Source: a virus
DNA length: 43,314 bases
IMG/VR virus record: IMGVR_UViG_3300020470_000039
Span: 1 to 43,314 of that record
Direction: 5' to 3' (one strand)
Shown here: piece after piece, positions 17,901-27,798 of the stretch
Layout of the letters: each line of letters opens with the position of its first letter
How positions within the stretch are numbered: position 1 is the stretch's first letter
Program-made: the position numbers and the translations under genes
Notes under the pieces: generated by a model
What the model saw: the letters and a program-made list of their open reading frames with translations, nothing else
Databases searched by the model: none
Told to the model about the DNA's origin: nothing

Positions 17901-20900
17901 TACCAACAACATCTAAGTTTGCTCTTGGTTCTTGCTGATCGTAAGTAGTACCAGAAGAAATGTATGTTACGAAACCATACTCATGTGAGTTATGTGGTGT
18001 ACGTGCGATGGTGTTAATACCAACCTTGTACTGACCAATTGCTTCAGTATTAGTTCTAATTGCTTCAGAACCAATAATACCTGTCTCCTTCCAGTTCTCA
18101 TCAGAACGCTCAAGAGTTGCAGTTGGTTCTGAACCTGGAGTCCAGTTGTATGTTGCTGATGTAATAGTATTAGCAACTACAAACTCAATGTATCCATCAT
18201 CAGATCCAGACTGATCTGCCTTAGTAACTACCCACTTACCATTGATCTGTGGGTTACTGAATCCTTGAATACGGATTGTCTTACCGACAACCATCTCAAT
18301 TCCAGTATCATCGTTAGTAAGAACACCAGACCAGTTAATCTTAACTGTAGATGTACCATTAGTTACAACATCTAGGATGCTTGCTTCTGGAATAATGGTG
18401 TAGTAGTTAGCATAGATCCAACCAATTGAACCACTCTTCTCAATAGATCCACCCTTATAGAGGATATCACCTGCCTGTGGGTTAGCATCAGTGTTAGAAG
18501 AAACGTAGTATTTAACTACCTGATTAGCATTAAATGTTGCTGATTGGTCAGGAGTTCTGTTACTTGGAACATTCTCTGTGTAAGAGAAGTTTGTGCGTAT
18601 GCTATATTCTTGTCCTGGGAAGATAGTTGTACCACGACCTTTTATGTGGTAAACAGCCGAGGAAATTTTATTCCTACTGATCCAAATGTCACCGTTATTT
18701 CGGTCAGCCCAAGATCCACGTGTAAGTGTTACATCTTCTGCACCACCATCAGTTCTTGGATTAGAAAGAATAGTAAGAGCAGGAGACTCAGTTGGTGGTT
18801 GAGTACTGATAATTACTCTATTATTGAAGTAACTAACACCCTCAACAGTAATCTTATCCTTAAATGTAACAGGAGTATCGAATGATGTTACGAGTGTACT
18901 AATAGTATCAGTATCATCAACAGATGATGTAAGTTGTGCTTTCTCTAGGAATGTTTCTTCACCAGTGATAGCATCAATCTTACGGTTACCAATGTATAGG
19001 TCACCATTAGAGTTTAGACCTGTGTAGAATACAATACCACCATCTTCTCTCTTAGCCTGTGCATAGTAATCTTGGAATTCAGATAGTATAACTTCTTGAC
19101 GTACAGGAAGACCAGTTGAGTAGTTACCTGGACCAAAACCAAGGTATTCAAACGTATGGTTACCAGATCTAGCAATAGATGGTCGTCTAAGTTCAATGTA
19201 TACCTTCTGATCATGGATAGAAGGAGCATCACCAGCAATAGCAATCTTTCTTTGCTCTGAACCAGAAGTAGCATTACCACTCTGTGCTTTCAGTTCATTA
19301 GATCCACTGTAGCTGTAGTCTTTAAAGTATGCAGTCTCAGTAAGATCTGTGACTGATTCCTTGGTCATAGAACGCTTCGCATCATTAACCCAGACAAGAC
19401 CATGTGTATAGTTGTCTGCGAAACTGCTAGAAGCAGGTGGGTCAGTGATTAAACTATCCTTAGTACCATTGTTATCAACTACCTGATACCATGTAGGATC
19501 ATTCTTATAATCTAATGGATATAGTGAGGAGATAGGTTGAGAGAACTTAAAGTTCTGGAAGTTCTGTCCAACACCAGCACCACGAGGTAGAGGTGATACG
19601 TTACCACGTACAGCAGTTAGATAGTAGATACCATCTTGTTGATCAGCAACACGATCCTGAATTGTTTCACTATCAAAGATGTAGAATGTATCTTCAATCT
19701 GAGGTACATCATCTACTGAAACAATCTTATAACTGTTACCAATAGAGTCATTCATTGTGTCGCCAGGTGTTAACGTAAAGACGTTAGCACCACCAACAAC
19801 GTAGAGATTATTAGACTTACTATCTCTACCATTGTTAACATCTGATACTTGATCAGCATAGACAGCACCCTGTTGGAATCTTGTATTTGTTAGGACATCA
19901 TATGTTGGTCTAGCACTTACATCCTTAAGGATAATATAATGCTTAGTTCCTGATGCAAAGTATGCATGGATGTAACCGAAACCACTGCTACCACCAGTCC
20001 ACTGTACAATGTTACTTGGTGTAGAACTTGTCTTACTTGTAGAGAAAGCACCTGCTTGTGGTGCAGTTATCTCTACAGTATGGAATACTGTATTCTTAAG
20101 TGAAGGTGCATTAGTATCATCAACTTGATGGTCAAATGCTGTTACCTGTAGAAGATTCTGAGCTCCAACTGTTACCTCTCTAGCAGAACGAATACTGAAC
20201 CTCATGAAGTTGTCAGTATTAACTACGCAAGGATTGTTATCTGGATCGTAGATGTACTTCTCTTGAATACTACCTGACTGTACTGCTGAATCAAATGCAA
20301 CCTTAGTCATACCTAGAACTTCAGCAGCATTCTGTGTCTGTGGGTTACGGAACTCTGCCTTAGTAGGTGAACCACCAACAGGTTCTAGAGTAATATTCTG
20401 TGGTAGAAGGTTACGCTTATCATCTGTACGAACCTTCATAACAAATCCATTGTTTGGCTTCCTTAAGGAACCAGGATATGTTTTTGGTTGTACATAACGT
20501 AAACGATAGATACGATCATTTGCCTTACGCTCATCCTTCAGACGAGTGTAGTAGGAGTCTGTAGTCTGTGTCTGACCTGAAGCAGCATCATAGTCTGTCT
20601 GTAATAACCTACCAATAATGTTATCATCATTAGTAGACTCATCCTTAAGGTTCAAGTACCACAAACCATCAGGTATTGCAGGTTGTCTTGAAGCACTAGT
20701 ATCAACAAACGTTGGGTCAAATCTCATTGGTGATGTACGCTTGTTAGCGAAGACATACCAGAATTGTGTTGGGTTGTTGTCTAACTGTACCTCTGGTGAT
20801 CCAAGGATAGCATTCTGTGCAGTCTCAAAGATCTTAAAGGTATCTTCTGACTCATATCTTACATAGTATTCTACAGTTGGTGAAACCTGTGCTCCACCAC

Positions 20901-23900
20901 CACCAGCAACAGTAGGTAGAGTACCTACATTACCATCAGATCCAGCAGTTCTGAAGAATACCCTTTGGATTTCATCAGCATTGAAACTACTGCTTGGTTT
21001 ATCGAATATATGTGCAACGTCTGTCTTAAGGATAGTACCACTTGTTCCATCAAAAGTACAACGATACTCATGTAGATCATAAGCACTATCAAGAACATAC
21101 TGCTGAATAAGAATCTCTACATCATCAGCAAGTGATTCTGTTTCAGATGAGTAGATGTAGATACCAGCAGCAGCATTTTCCTTGGTGTTAGCAAGCATCA
21201 GTTTAGTCTGATCTCTACCATCAAAGATGCCGTTATAAACATTAGCATCATTATAATTAAATGGTTGAGTGTTACGACCTGGAGCAATTACAAAGTAAGT
21301 TCTGTTAGGTTGGAAACCTTGTGGTAGACGAACATCTCTCTCATCTAAACCAACAGCACCTGCCTTAGCACGAGCAACAAGTCTTACTGGTGTTCCAGTC
21401 TCAAACTTATGAGGGTTAGTACCACCTGCATCAACAGTGAATAGAGTACCACGTTGAGCAAACTGATCAGAAGATACTGATGGGTTAGCACGTGCAACTA
21501 CATTCTGTGATGGAGATGACTTAGTTGTAGCAGCAAACTGACCAGCGTTGGTAGAGAATGCTGTAACACAATCAGCAGTAGCAGTTACAAATGTATGTGG
21601 GTAGTTACCACCTGTCTTGATTGCAAATGACTTAGCACTATCAAATAGATGGTTGTAAGTACCACCAGAGATAACAGCACCAGATGTAGCAGATACAAAT
21701 GTGTGAGCATAATCACCACCAGTGTTAACAACAGATCTCTTGATGCTGTTAGCAACACCACTTACAAATGTATGTGCAGTTGTATTGGTAGAAGGGATAA
21801 CATCTAATACTTGTACATCAAATGTATCTGTAGTAACACCAGATATCTTTAACCATGCTCCACTAGCAGGGTCAGTAGCACGAGGATATGCATGGTTAGA
21901 AGCATTACTATCCTCAGTACAACTGAAGGTTAATGCACCATCAGCAATCTTAACATGGTCATCATTCTTCATTCCATGACCTGCTGCTGTAACAGTCATA
22001 ACACCTGTAGTAGGGTTATAAGCAGCGTTAGTAGGTGTTAAATCAGTTGCAGGTACAAATGTGTGAGCAGTTGTATTTGTAGAAGGTGCAGATGATAATA
22101 CATTAATAGTTACAACACCAGTCTGTCTCTGAACTCCACTAGCAGTAGCAGAAGTAAATGTATGTGCTGATACGTTAGTTGAAGGTTGAGCAGGAAGAAC
22201 CTGAACATCAAATGTATCTGTCTGTACATTAGAAATCTCTAACCATGTACCAGATGCATAGTCAGTAGATCTAGGATATGTCTTAGCAGCAGTGTTACCA
22301 TCAAGATCACATGTAAATGTTAATGAATCATCAGCAATCTTAATTCTATTACCATTAGCAAAGTTATGACCTGTAATAGTCAAGGTCATAATACCTGTAG
22401 TTGGATTATACTGAGCAGCTGTGACTGTGTGAGAAGTAGTTCCAACAGCAGTGATAGGTGTAGAAGTATTTGCTACAGGGTCAGAAGCACGAGGATACTT
22501 GTGTTGAGTACCATGACTATCTTCATCACAAGTAAAGATCAATGACTCTTCAGCAAGTCTAATACCATCACCAACATCAAGTGTGTGGTCACCAATGGTA
22601 AGTTCCATATCACCCGAAGTTGGGTTATATGAAGCAGCAGAAACATCGAAACCAACTATAGGAGACTGACCTATGTTAACTGTAATAGTGTTAGCATCGG
22701 CTGCCTTAATAGGAATTGCTCTGTTATAGAATGGGTCACTTGTACGTGGATATGTCTTAGTTGCTGTGTTACCATCCATTGCACATGTGAAGGACAGTGA
22801 GTTAGCAGCAATCTGAATTGACTCACCCTTCTTAGTAAGACTATTAGCAACAGCACTTACGAATGTGTGTGCAGTTGTGTTAGTGGATGGTGCTTGTGCT
22901 AATACTTGAACATCAAATGTATCATTAGTGACGTTAGAGATCTCAGTGTAAGTACCGCTAATTGGGTCACTAGAACGTGGATACTTATGCTGAGTAGCAT
23001 TACTATCTTGAGCACATGTAAATGTAAATGCCTCGTCAGCGATCTTAATCTTATCTCCTTCAAGGAATCCATGACCAGAGCATGTGATAGTCATCACACC
23101 TGTAGTAGGATTATATGCAGCACCTGTAGGAGTCTTGATTCTCTCTGGAGCTAAAGTATGACTACCAATAGTCATCTGTAAGTCACCAGTCAATGCATTG
23201 TAAGTAGCAGCAGTTACATCATGAGTTACTGCTGGTGATGCACCAACATTAACTGATATAGTACCTGTCTGTTTCTTGATAGCATTAGCAGCAGCAGTTA
23301 CAAATGTATGAGCAGAGGTATCAGGAGACTGACCAATGTTAATTGTAAACTCATCATCATTTGGTTTAGCAATGATCTCTAACCATTCACCAGCAGCATC
23401 ATCTGTAGGACGTGGATAGTTGTGCTGTGTAGCATTACCATCCTTAGCACAAGTAAATGTTAATGAGTTATCAACAAGTTGAACTCTATCACCAACAAGT
23501 ATGATACCATTAGTACCAGCAGAATCAAAGGTGTGTGCTGAGATATCAGAAGAAGTTCCTACATTAACAGTGAATGTATTGTTATCCTTCTTAGTAATAA
23601 CCAATGCAGCACCTGAAGCAGGGTCTGTAGGACGTGGGTAAGAGTGAGTAGTATTATTACTATCCTTAGCACATGTGAATGTGAGTGAATTATCTGCAAT
23701 GATAATACTATCACCAACTAAGAATCCATGACTGTTACTGGTAATAACCATCTCACCAGTAGTAGGATCATATGTAGCAGCAGATGCAGTCTTAGTAGTA
23801 CGTGCTTTAAATCCGTGAGTAGCAAGAGTTAAAGTAAGTTCACCTGTTGTTGGGTTGTATACAGCACCAGTTGGTGTATGATCAGATGATCCAACAGCAG

Positions 23901-26900
23901 TAATCTCAACAGAAGTATTGAATATAGGATCACTAGGACGTGGATAACTATGGAGTGAACCATAATGATCCATATCACACTTAAAGTTAAGTGAGTTATT
24001 ATCAATCTTTAAGTTAGTACCACTATTAAGTGTGTGGTTACCAATTGCTAGTTCAAGAACACCAGTTGTAGGTGTGTATGTAGCATCAGCAACATTATAT
24101 CCAACGATAGGTGTAGCACCAACATTAACCTTAACTGAATCTGTTGTAAGATCAGTAATACTTAATAGACTATTCTTATGTGCTGGATCTCCTACACGTG
24201 GATAATCATGGTTAGATGCATTAGCATCCATACCACAAGTGAATCTCAATGCACCTGTATCAATCTGAATCTTATTAGCAGCACTCAAACCATGAGCAGC
24301 CATAGTAAGAGTTAGATCACCAGTTGCAGGATTATATGCTGCATTAGAAGGTGTAAATGTTCCTAACTGTTGTTGCTGACTACCAGCAGTATCAATACCA
24401 TACTCAATCAACTGGAAGAGAGCATCAACTGAAGAAACAACATCAGCACAATATACTCCACCAACAGGAGATGGATCTGTAGTAATACTACTATCAGATA
24501 CCTGAGTATATGTTGTAGTAACACCAGCTCTTGGTGTATATGATACGTTCTGAACTACAGTCTTAGCAATTTCTTTTGCAATTCGGAATGCATAGATAGA
24601 CTCTTGCTCTTCTCCATCTAGGTGAGCACCTGTAACATAGAGATTAGCAGCATCCCAAACTTTATTGTTTGAACCAAACTTGACGTTATATGCAACAGCT
24701 TCAACAACATCTACAATATCATCAAAGCAGTTTATATCACCACCTGGAACAGTATGTGAAGGATATTGAATCTTCATATCCTTGACTGCTACGTCAGCAA
24801 TATAATTCTTGTTAGCAATCAATAGGTCATATGCATCAGCAAAACGATCACCAACTGGGTTAATACCTTGGTTGATAATTGTCTTAATGTTATCAAAGTA
24901 AGTAACAACAGCAGCAGAAGCTGTAGCACACTCTGGATATACTGTATCAGTTGTGATAGTAGTATCTACTGTACCTGTAGTAGAAGACCAGATACCCTTA
25001 CGATCACCATTCTGATCCTCTAATTTAAATACTAACTTAGCACTAGCATTAGTACCCGTTGCATTTCTAGTAGTACCCGTTGATAGGTAACTCCTCTGGC
25101 CAGCAACTACAGCACCAAGTTCAATCGTTGTAGCATTAACAATATTCCTGATATATGTGTCTGTAGGAATATTTGTTGTGGTAAGTGAGGATGGATCAAC
25201 AGTAGTGTTATTAGCATTAACTGTTGTATACTCCTCAACCTTCATACCAATAGCAAGACCAACAGTAGAAGGAACTGTAACTAAGGCAGAACCATTAGAT
25301 ACAGAACAACCTAATTGTAGGTAATCCCAGTTACGGAATGAAGCAATAGCAAGGTCACGAGCATATTCATAACCCTCTAGTGTTTCAAACTTCTCATTAT
25401 CAATGTAATTTAATTCACCAGCACTAAAGTATGCTTCAGCAGCCTGAATAGTATTGATGTTACCACCAAGACGTAAGTCAGATACAATAGCATCAATAAT
25501 TAATCCAATGTCTCTCTGACATTTGGTGATAATAATATTTTTCTGTAGAAGAGCAGGATACTTAGTAGTAATATATCCGTATGCTTCTTCTGCAATTAAG
25601 TCTTTGTTATCTTCAATTCTATTAGCAGCATCCTGATTCTTGTTATCTACAACTACTGTAGTAGGGTTAAGAATCTGGAGTGATGTTGGGAATGAACTAA
25701 AACCAGATGGTGTTAGAGTAGCATTATAGATTGAATCTGATGGTGTGGTCTTACCAGTTCCAGTACCATAAGGATCCAACTCAACAAAGATCTTCTCCTT
25801 ACTCTTAGCACCAATTCTAAATCCATTAAGAGTTGCAGCAGGACGGTTCTTAGGATCTGTAACACCAGTACCAGCATAGTACAACTTAGTAGGTGAAGCA
25901 GAGTTCCTAGATGCCTGTACATCCCATGTATAGTAATCTACTTGATCTTGATTAGCAGCAGAATCATTTAATTTCTCTGGTGGAATGATTGCATCAATGT
26001 AACCACCCTTATCCTGTGCGAATGAATATCCTTTAAATCCTTTTGCGTGTAATGATGTATTACCGAAGTTAGAGTTTGAGTTGGTGATACTCATATCACC
26101 ACCACTTTCCATTAGGAAGTGATCAGCGAAACCAACAGCGAAGATACTAACACACTGAATGAATGAATCATTAATTGCCTTGATGTGGCAGTTTCTCCAG
26201 TCATCCTTCCAGTATGCATCACCCTTGGTGTGGTAAGGGACTGTTGCAAATGCATCGGAAAGAGATGCTTGGTTCCAAGTGTTTGTATATTTGTCGTAAC
26301 GGATGAATGCTCTATCGTCTTTCTGTAGAGATACACCAGTATACTGAGCACAGACCATAGACTTAAAGCCTGAAGCCTTGCTACCATCTGCTAATAGACC
26401 ACAAATACCCCATGTTGACCTGATAGACAGGTTGAACATGTATGGAGATGCAGATTCAACAGAGTCTACTTCTGCCTGTACATAAGCATTAGCAGAAAGA
26501 CCATTACCTGTACCATATGTCTGGTTATTCTGTAATCCTAAGGATGCTACAGTACCAGGCAATTCAAAACTAAATTTCCTACGATTAGCAGAATCAATAG
26601 CAGACACACTGAATGTACCATTCAATGCATCATCCAATCCATTACTCTGTACAGCAAAGAACTGATCCTTAATGTAACCGTGAGCAACCTTTGTAGTAAC
26701 ATTAACAGTAACATTACCAACAGGAGATGAATCAACAACCTGAATGCTCTCAATAGATCTCAAGTCAGATAGAGGACCAACAATGCGGTTCTCACTAACA
26801 TTCTGACTGAACTCATTAGTATCATCAATAGTAGGTTGATACTGAGCAAATGATGTTGCTATCTTACTATAATATAATTCAAGTTCTGTCTTCTCAGCGT

Positions 26901-27573
26901 ACTGGAATACAGTTATCTTGTGGTGTGAGTACTCAGGTATAGCAAGGTTAGCATTATCATTTTTACGATAATAAACCTTACCTACAGCATTATTATTATC
27001 ATATAGAGGAGACTTACTTGTAATATCTCCATCCTTAATAGTGAACTGCCAAATGTAAGCACCGCCTGTTACATTGAAAATGGAAGTTCTACCTTGTTCC
27101 TTATCAGCAGGATCAGGAACATATAAAGGACGTATATGAGTTCTACGAAGGTCGTAACCAATCAGAGAGCAACCACGAGGAACGACACAACCGCCATCTG
27201 TGCCGTTAAACTTGTATAGGACGTTATCTGGATTGGACAAATCCAAGACACTTGCATCAGTCCATGTTGATGTGGACTGATCGAAACCAAAAACAGGAGT
27301 ACCAGAAGTTGTTGCTAAACCAGGTCTGTTATCAATATAATGGTCACCAGGCATCAGCATGATGGTGAACTCATCAAATCTGTCGTTGTCTATACCTGGT
27401 AGGTACGAATATCTCGAAACTTCAATAAAAGCTCTCTGTATCGTCTTGAATGGACGGGTTGGAGAGTTTCCTCTATTATCTAATTCGTCAGATGCATTAA
27501 AATCATCTGGCGAGACGTACAAATATCTTCCAGACTTACTGGAGATTAAGTTATCTAATCTGGTTAGCGGCAT
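14941..27573 (-). CDS. Giant virion structural/long fibre-like protein, 4210 aa
   Basis: One uninterrupted frame of 4210 residues. The N-terminus (LYVSPDDFNASDELDNRGNS, then TRPFKTIQRAFIE) is the start seen in very large cyanophage structural proteins and looks like a pectate-lyase/beta-helix fold. Residues about 1080-1960 hold nine repeats with FTC..D and YPR..D signatures. Later parts (TLRVSTQETRVGIN, then DLNVDGGDITTN) resemble long-fibre beta-structures, and the end (STYRGWWLVEI) resembles a fibre tip. It is probably a fibre or whisker on the tail or baseplate. A late-type box lies 40 bases before the ATG. Length makes it the largest gene here by far. Confidence 0.8.
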   Translation of the reverse strand: MPLTRLDNLISSKSGRYLYVSPDDFNASDELDNRGNSPTRPFKTIQRAFIEVSRYSYLPGIDNDRFDEFTIMLMPGDHYIDNRPGLATTSGTPVFGFDQSTSTWTDASVLDLSNPDNVLYKFNGTDGGCVVPRGCSLIGYDLRRTHIRPLYVPDPADKEQGRTSIFNVTGGAYIWQFTIKDGDITSKSPLYDNNNAVGKVYYRKNDNANLAIPEYSHHKITVFQYAEKTELELYYSKIATSFAQYQPTIDDTNEFSQNVSENRIVGPLSDLRSIESIQVVDSSPVGNVTVNVTTKVAHGYIKDQFFAVQSNGLDDALNGTFSVSAIDSANRRKFSFELPGTVASLGLQNNQTYGTGNGLSANAYVQAEVDSVESASPYMFNLSIRSTWGICGLLADGSKASGFKSMVCAQYTGVSLQKDDRAFIRYDKYTNTWNQASLSDAFATVPYHTKGDAYWKDDWRNCHIKAINDSFIQCVSIFAVGFADHFLMESGGDMSITNSNSNFGNTSLHAKGFKGYSFAQDKGGYIDAIIPPEKLNDSAANQDQVDYYTWDVQASRNSASPTKLYYAGTGVTDPKNRPAATLNGFRIGAKSKEKIFVELDPYGTGTGKTTPSDSIYNATLTPSGFSSFPTSLQILNPTTVVVDNKNQDAANRIEDNKDLIAEEAYGYITTKYPALLQKNIIITKCQRDIGLIIDAIVSDLRLGGNINTIQAAEAYFSAGELNYIDNEKFETLEGYEYARDLAIASFRNWDYLQLGCSVSNGSALVTVPSTVGLAIGMKVEEYTTVNANNTTVDPSSLTTTNIPTDTYIRNIVNATTIELGAVVAGQRSYLSTGTTRNATGTNASAKLVFKLEDQNGDRKGIWSSTTGTVDTTITTDTVYPECATASAAVVTYFDNIKTIINQGINPVGDRFADAYDLLIANKNYIADVAVKDMKIQYPSHTVPGGDINCFDDIVDVVEAVAYNVKFGSNNKVWDAANLYVTGAHLDGEEQESIYAFRIAKEIAKTVVQNVSYTPRAGVTTTYTQVSDSSITTDPSPVGGVYCADVVSSVDALFQLIEYGIDTAGSQQQQLGTFTPSNAAYNPATGDLTLTMAAHGLSAANKIQIDTGALRFTCGMDANASNHDYPRVGDPAHKNSLLSITDLTTDSVKVNVGATPIVGYNVADATYTPTTGVLELAIGNHTLNSGTNLKIDNNSLNFKCDMDHYGSLHSYPRPSDPIFNTSVEITAVGSSDHTPTGAVYNPTTGELTLTLATHGFKARTTKTASAATYDPTTGEMVITSNSHGFLVGDSIIIADNSLTFTCAKDSNNTTHSYPRPTDPASGAALVITKKDNNTFTVNVGTSSDISAHTFDSAGTNGIILVGDRVQLVDNSLTFTCAKDGNATQHNYPRPTDDAAGEWLEIIAKPNDDEFTINIGQSPDTSAHTFVTAAANAIKKQTGTISVNVGASPAVTHDVTAATYNALTGDLQMTIGSHTLAPERIKTPTGAAYNPTTGVMTITCSGHGFLEGDKIKIADEAFTFTCAQDSNATQHKYPRSSDPISGTYTEISNVTNDTFDVQVLAQAPSTNTTAHTFVSAVANSLTKKGESIQIAANSLSFTCAMDGNTATKTYPRTSDPFYNRAIPIKAADANTITVNIGQSPIVGFDVSAASYNPTSGDMELTIGDHTLDVGDGIRLAEESLIFTCDEDSHGTQHKYPRASDPVANTSTPITAVGTTSHTVTAAQYNPTTGIMTLTITGHNFANGNRIKIADDSLTFTCDLDGNTAAKTYPRSTDYASGTWLEISNVQTDTFDVQVLPAQPSTNVSAHTFTSATASGVQRQTGVVTINVLSSAPSTNTTAHTFVPATDLTPTNAAYNPTTGVMTVTAAGHGMKNDDHVKIADGALTFSCTEDSNASNHAYPRATDPASGAWLKISGVTTDTFDVQVLDVIPSTNTTAHTFVSGVANSIKRSVVNTGGDYAHTFVSATSGAVISGGTYNHLFDSAKSFAIKTGGNYPHTFVTATADCVTAFSTNAGQFAATTKSSPSQNVVARANPSVSSDQFAQRGTLFTVDAGGTNPHKFETGTPVRLVARAKAGAVGLDERDVRLPQGFQPNRTYFVIAPGRNTQPFNYNDANVYNGIFDGRDQTKLMLANTKENAAAGIYIYSSETESLADDVEILIQQYVLDSAYDLHEYRCTFDGTSGTILKTDVAHIFDKPSSSFNADEIQRVFFRTAGSDGNVGTLPTVAGGGGAQVSPTVEYYVRYESEDTFKIFETAQNAILGSPEVQLDNNPTQFWYVFANKRTSPMRFDPTFVDTSASRQPAIPDGLWYLNLKDESTNDDNIIGRLLQTDYDAASGQTQTTDSYYTRLKDERKANDRIYRLRYVQPKTYPGSLRKPNNGFVMKVRTDDKRNLLPQNITLEPVGGSPTKAEFRNPQTQNAAEVLGMTKVAFDSAVQSGSIQEKYIYDPDNNPCVVNTDNFMRFSIRSAREVTVGAQNLLQVTAFDHQVDDTNAPSLKNTVFHTVEITAPQAGAFSTSKTSSTPSNIVQWTGGSSGFGYIHAYFASGTKHYIILKDVSARPTYDVLTNTRFQQGAVYADQVSDVNNGRDSKSNNLYVVGGANVFTLTPGDTMNDSIGNSYKIVSVDDVPQIEDTFYIFDSETIQDRVADQQDGIYYLTAVRGNVSPLPRGAGVGQNFQNFKFSQPISSLYPLDYKNDPTWYQVVDNNGTKDSLITDPPASSSFADNYTHGLVWVNDAKRSMTKESVTDLTETAYFKDYSYSGSNELKAQSGNATSGSEQRKIAIAGDAPSIHDQKVYIELRRPSIARSGNHTFEYLGFGPGNYSTGLPVRQEVILSEFQDYYAQAKREDGGIVFYTGLNSNGDLYIGNRKIDAITGEETFLEKAQLTSSVDDTDTISTLVTSFDTPVTFKDKITVEGVSYFNNRVIISTQPPTESPALTILSNPRTDGGAEDVTLTRGSWADRNNGDIWISRNKISSAVYHIKGRGTTIFPGQEYSIRTNFSYTENVPSNRTPDQSATFNANQVVKYYVSSNTDANPQAGDILYKGGSIEKSGSIGWIYANYYTIIPEASILDVVTNGTSTVKINWSGVLTNDDTGIEMVVGKTIRIQGFSNPQINGKWVVTKADQSGSDDGYIEFVVANTITSATYNWTPGSEPTATLERSDENWKETGIIGSEAIRTNTEAIGQYKVGINTIARTPHNSHEYGFVTYISSGTTYDQQEPRANLDVVGNAFISGKAINSYLTDPTLSKTETNLHEAFLVGGSSDSPSSAATLRVSTQETRVGINTNRSELGDTLTVKGTLRLLGAGANADIDGDLNVDGGDITTNTASFNLLNSNATTLAVGGDVENAFLFNTTANAQQIEIGTNVTQAAALRIHTSTTDSTINIGTVADTTTNKSVITIGGAFSNTANSTLTVKNAQTILDGDLEVNGGDLQSNASTINLFTRAGAGSVVNFATRASQFLIGGVAGTTEIRNSLKVNGDTDMYGDITMHGGSNSGTVTVNRARLNTSAVAHNAGSLNDLNVDFYKYVSDIDGAQIITSVNGADGTLSVADNYFLDGNQVRFTDTSGLSNNINTSTTYYVVNSNKAAGTFRVSTDENPANAIVVSGTPGTSTGVTLQNHTVDTGSGTTDWTGNSADADYTKLPINNIEGIKIGDILIIGTELVEVVSPGPDINTRLVEVARGVDCTTVTAHADNEVIWKLEKSGGATYLTGRVPVNSTTPTISTVNDVTDTLEVPINELASGDAVQFSNAGGIVGVELAPVTYFVVNSVNDSGQNVTRFQLSLDPDGTAIAVSGTPAGSVLNFSSTLLSLAEFGGQFSINDYLRLSASATCPSGEFVQITAVNDTNAEKFRVHNGANQDRFVIDSVYGGVSSTILSTQKYDINLTSDADTNSTDNQFRILNGQPIPATRLTVDSDGKFTVVGNGTVTNPKAIINKDGQTWLAGNLRVNNDGNAGSNDDAKSAFYVNAVTGDVEASGHLQIDDDFTIFSGTSGVQFPTNDNGRFHVDAQTGDTRIGLAPGTTGAALGDGDLTVNGGHVNIVSTDTATPSTTDYALNITNIGVSSNRSFQVRQDAAINAFGQDRFWGKNGGLKWEFLSADATCVTGRNYMIAITATSVFTLPADAETGDMIRFIEVSGSLTYSASLVVRAPAGVALQGDATGTMIANGNGAGGPYGGGELIVQTRNAGFGLVYAGTTDGAGNTIPSTYRGWWLVEI
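21700..24360 (-). repeat. Nine imperfect protein repeats within the giant structural gene
   Basis: Coding repeats of roughly 70-110 residues. Each has YNPTTG followed by a hydrophobic strand and His-Gly, then IADxSLTFTCxxD with a conserved Cys, H-x-YPRxxDP, and often a NTTAHTF segment. Nine YPR motifs can be counted. Units differ in sequence and spacing, some lacking the AHTF segment, so they are old or diversifying duplications. The edges given are approximate. Confidence 0.75.
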
Positions 27574-27611
27574 GATTAAATATTTCTCTGCTGATTATGG
27601 TTGTCCTTGGG

Positions 27612-27770
27612 TTATTTATCAGAGTTAGATCCTGCCTTTTCACGCATTTCTTCATGCAATCGTTCAGTTGCATGTAGTTTTTCCAATGCTGCTTTAAGTT
27701 CAGGTGTTTCTTCCCATTCCCAAGTCTCTTCCCTGCCCTTCTTATCTGTTTTGGTGAATGTTTTTTTCAT
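27612..27770 (-). CDS. Small charged protein, 52 aa
   Basis: ATG 27770 to TAA 27614-27612. The protein starts MKKTFTKTDK, has a Trp/Glu patch (ETWEWEETPE) and a helical, charged C-terminus. A late box overlapping the previous stop codon precedes it. It lies between the oxygenase and the giant fibre gene and could be a fibre co-factor, but no family is recognised. Confidence 0.6.
   Translation of the reverse strand: MKKTFTKTDKKGREETWEWEETPELKAALEKLHATERLHEEMREKAGSNSDK
27613..27620 (-). promoter_or_regulatory. Late promoter box for the giant fibre gene
   Basis: GATAAATA on the minus strand, matching the NATAAATA late box of T4-like cyanophages, with transcription expected to start about 30 bases before ATG 27573. 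It overlaps the last codons of the 52-residue gene (GAT AAA TAA). Confidence 0.45.
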
Positions 27771-27790
27771 AGTATATTATGACCCGATAG

Positions 27791-27798
27791 TATTTATT
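27791..27798 (-). promoter_or_regulatory. Late promoter box for the 52-aa gene
   Basis: AATAAATA on the minus strand, overlapping the stop codon of the oxygenase gene (TAA at 27796-27794) and 20 bases before ATG 27770. It fits the NATAAATA late pattern. Confidence 0.45.
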
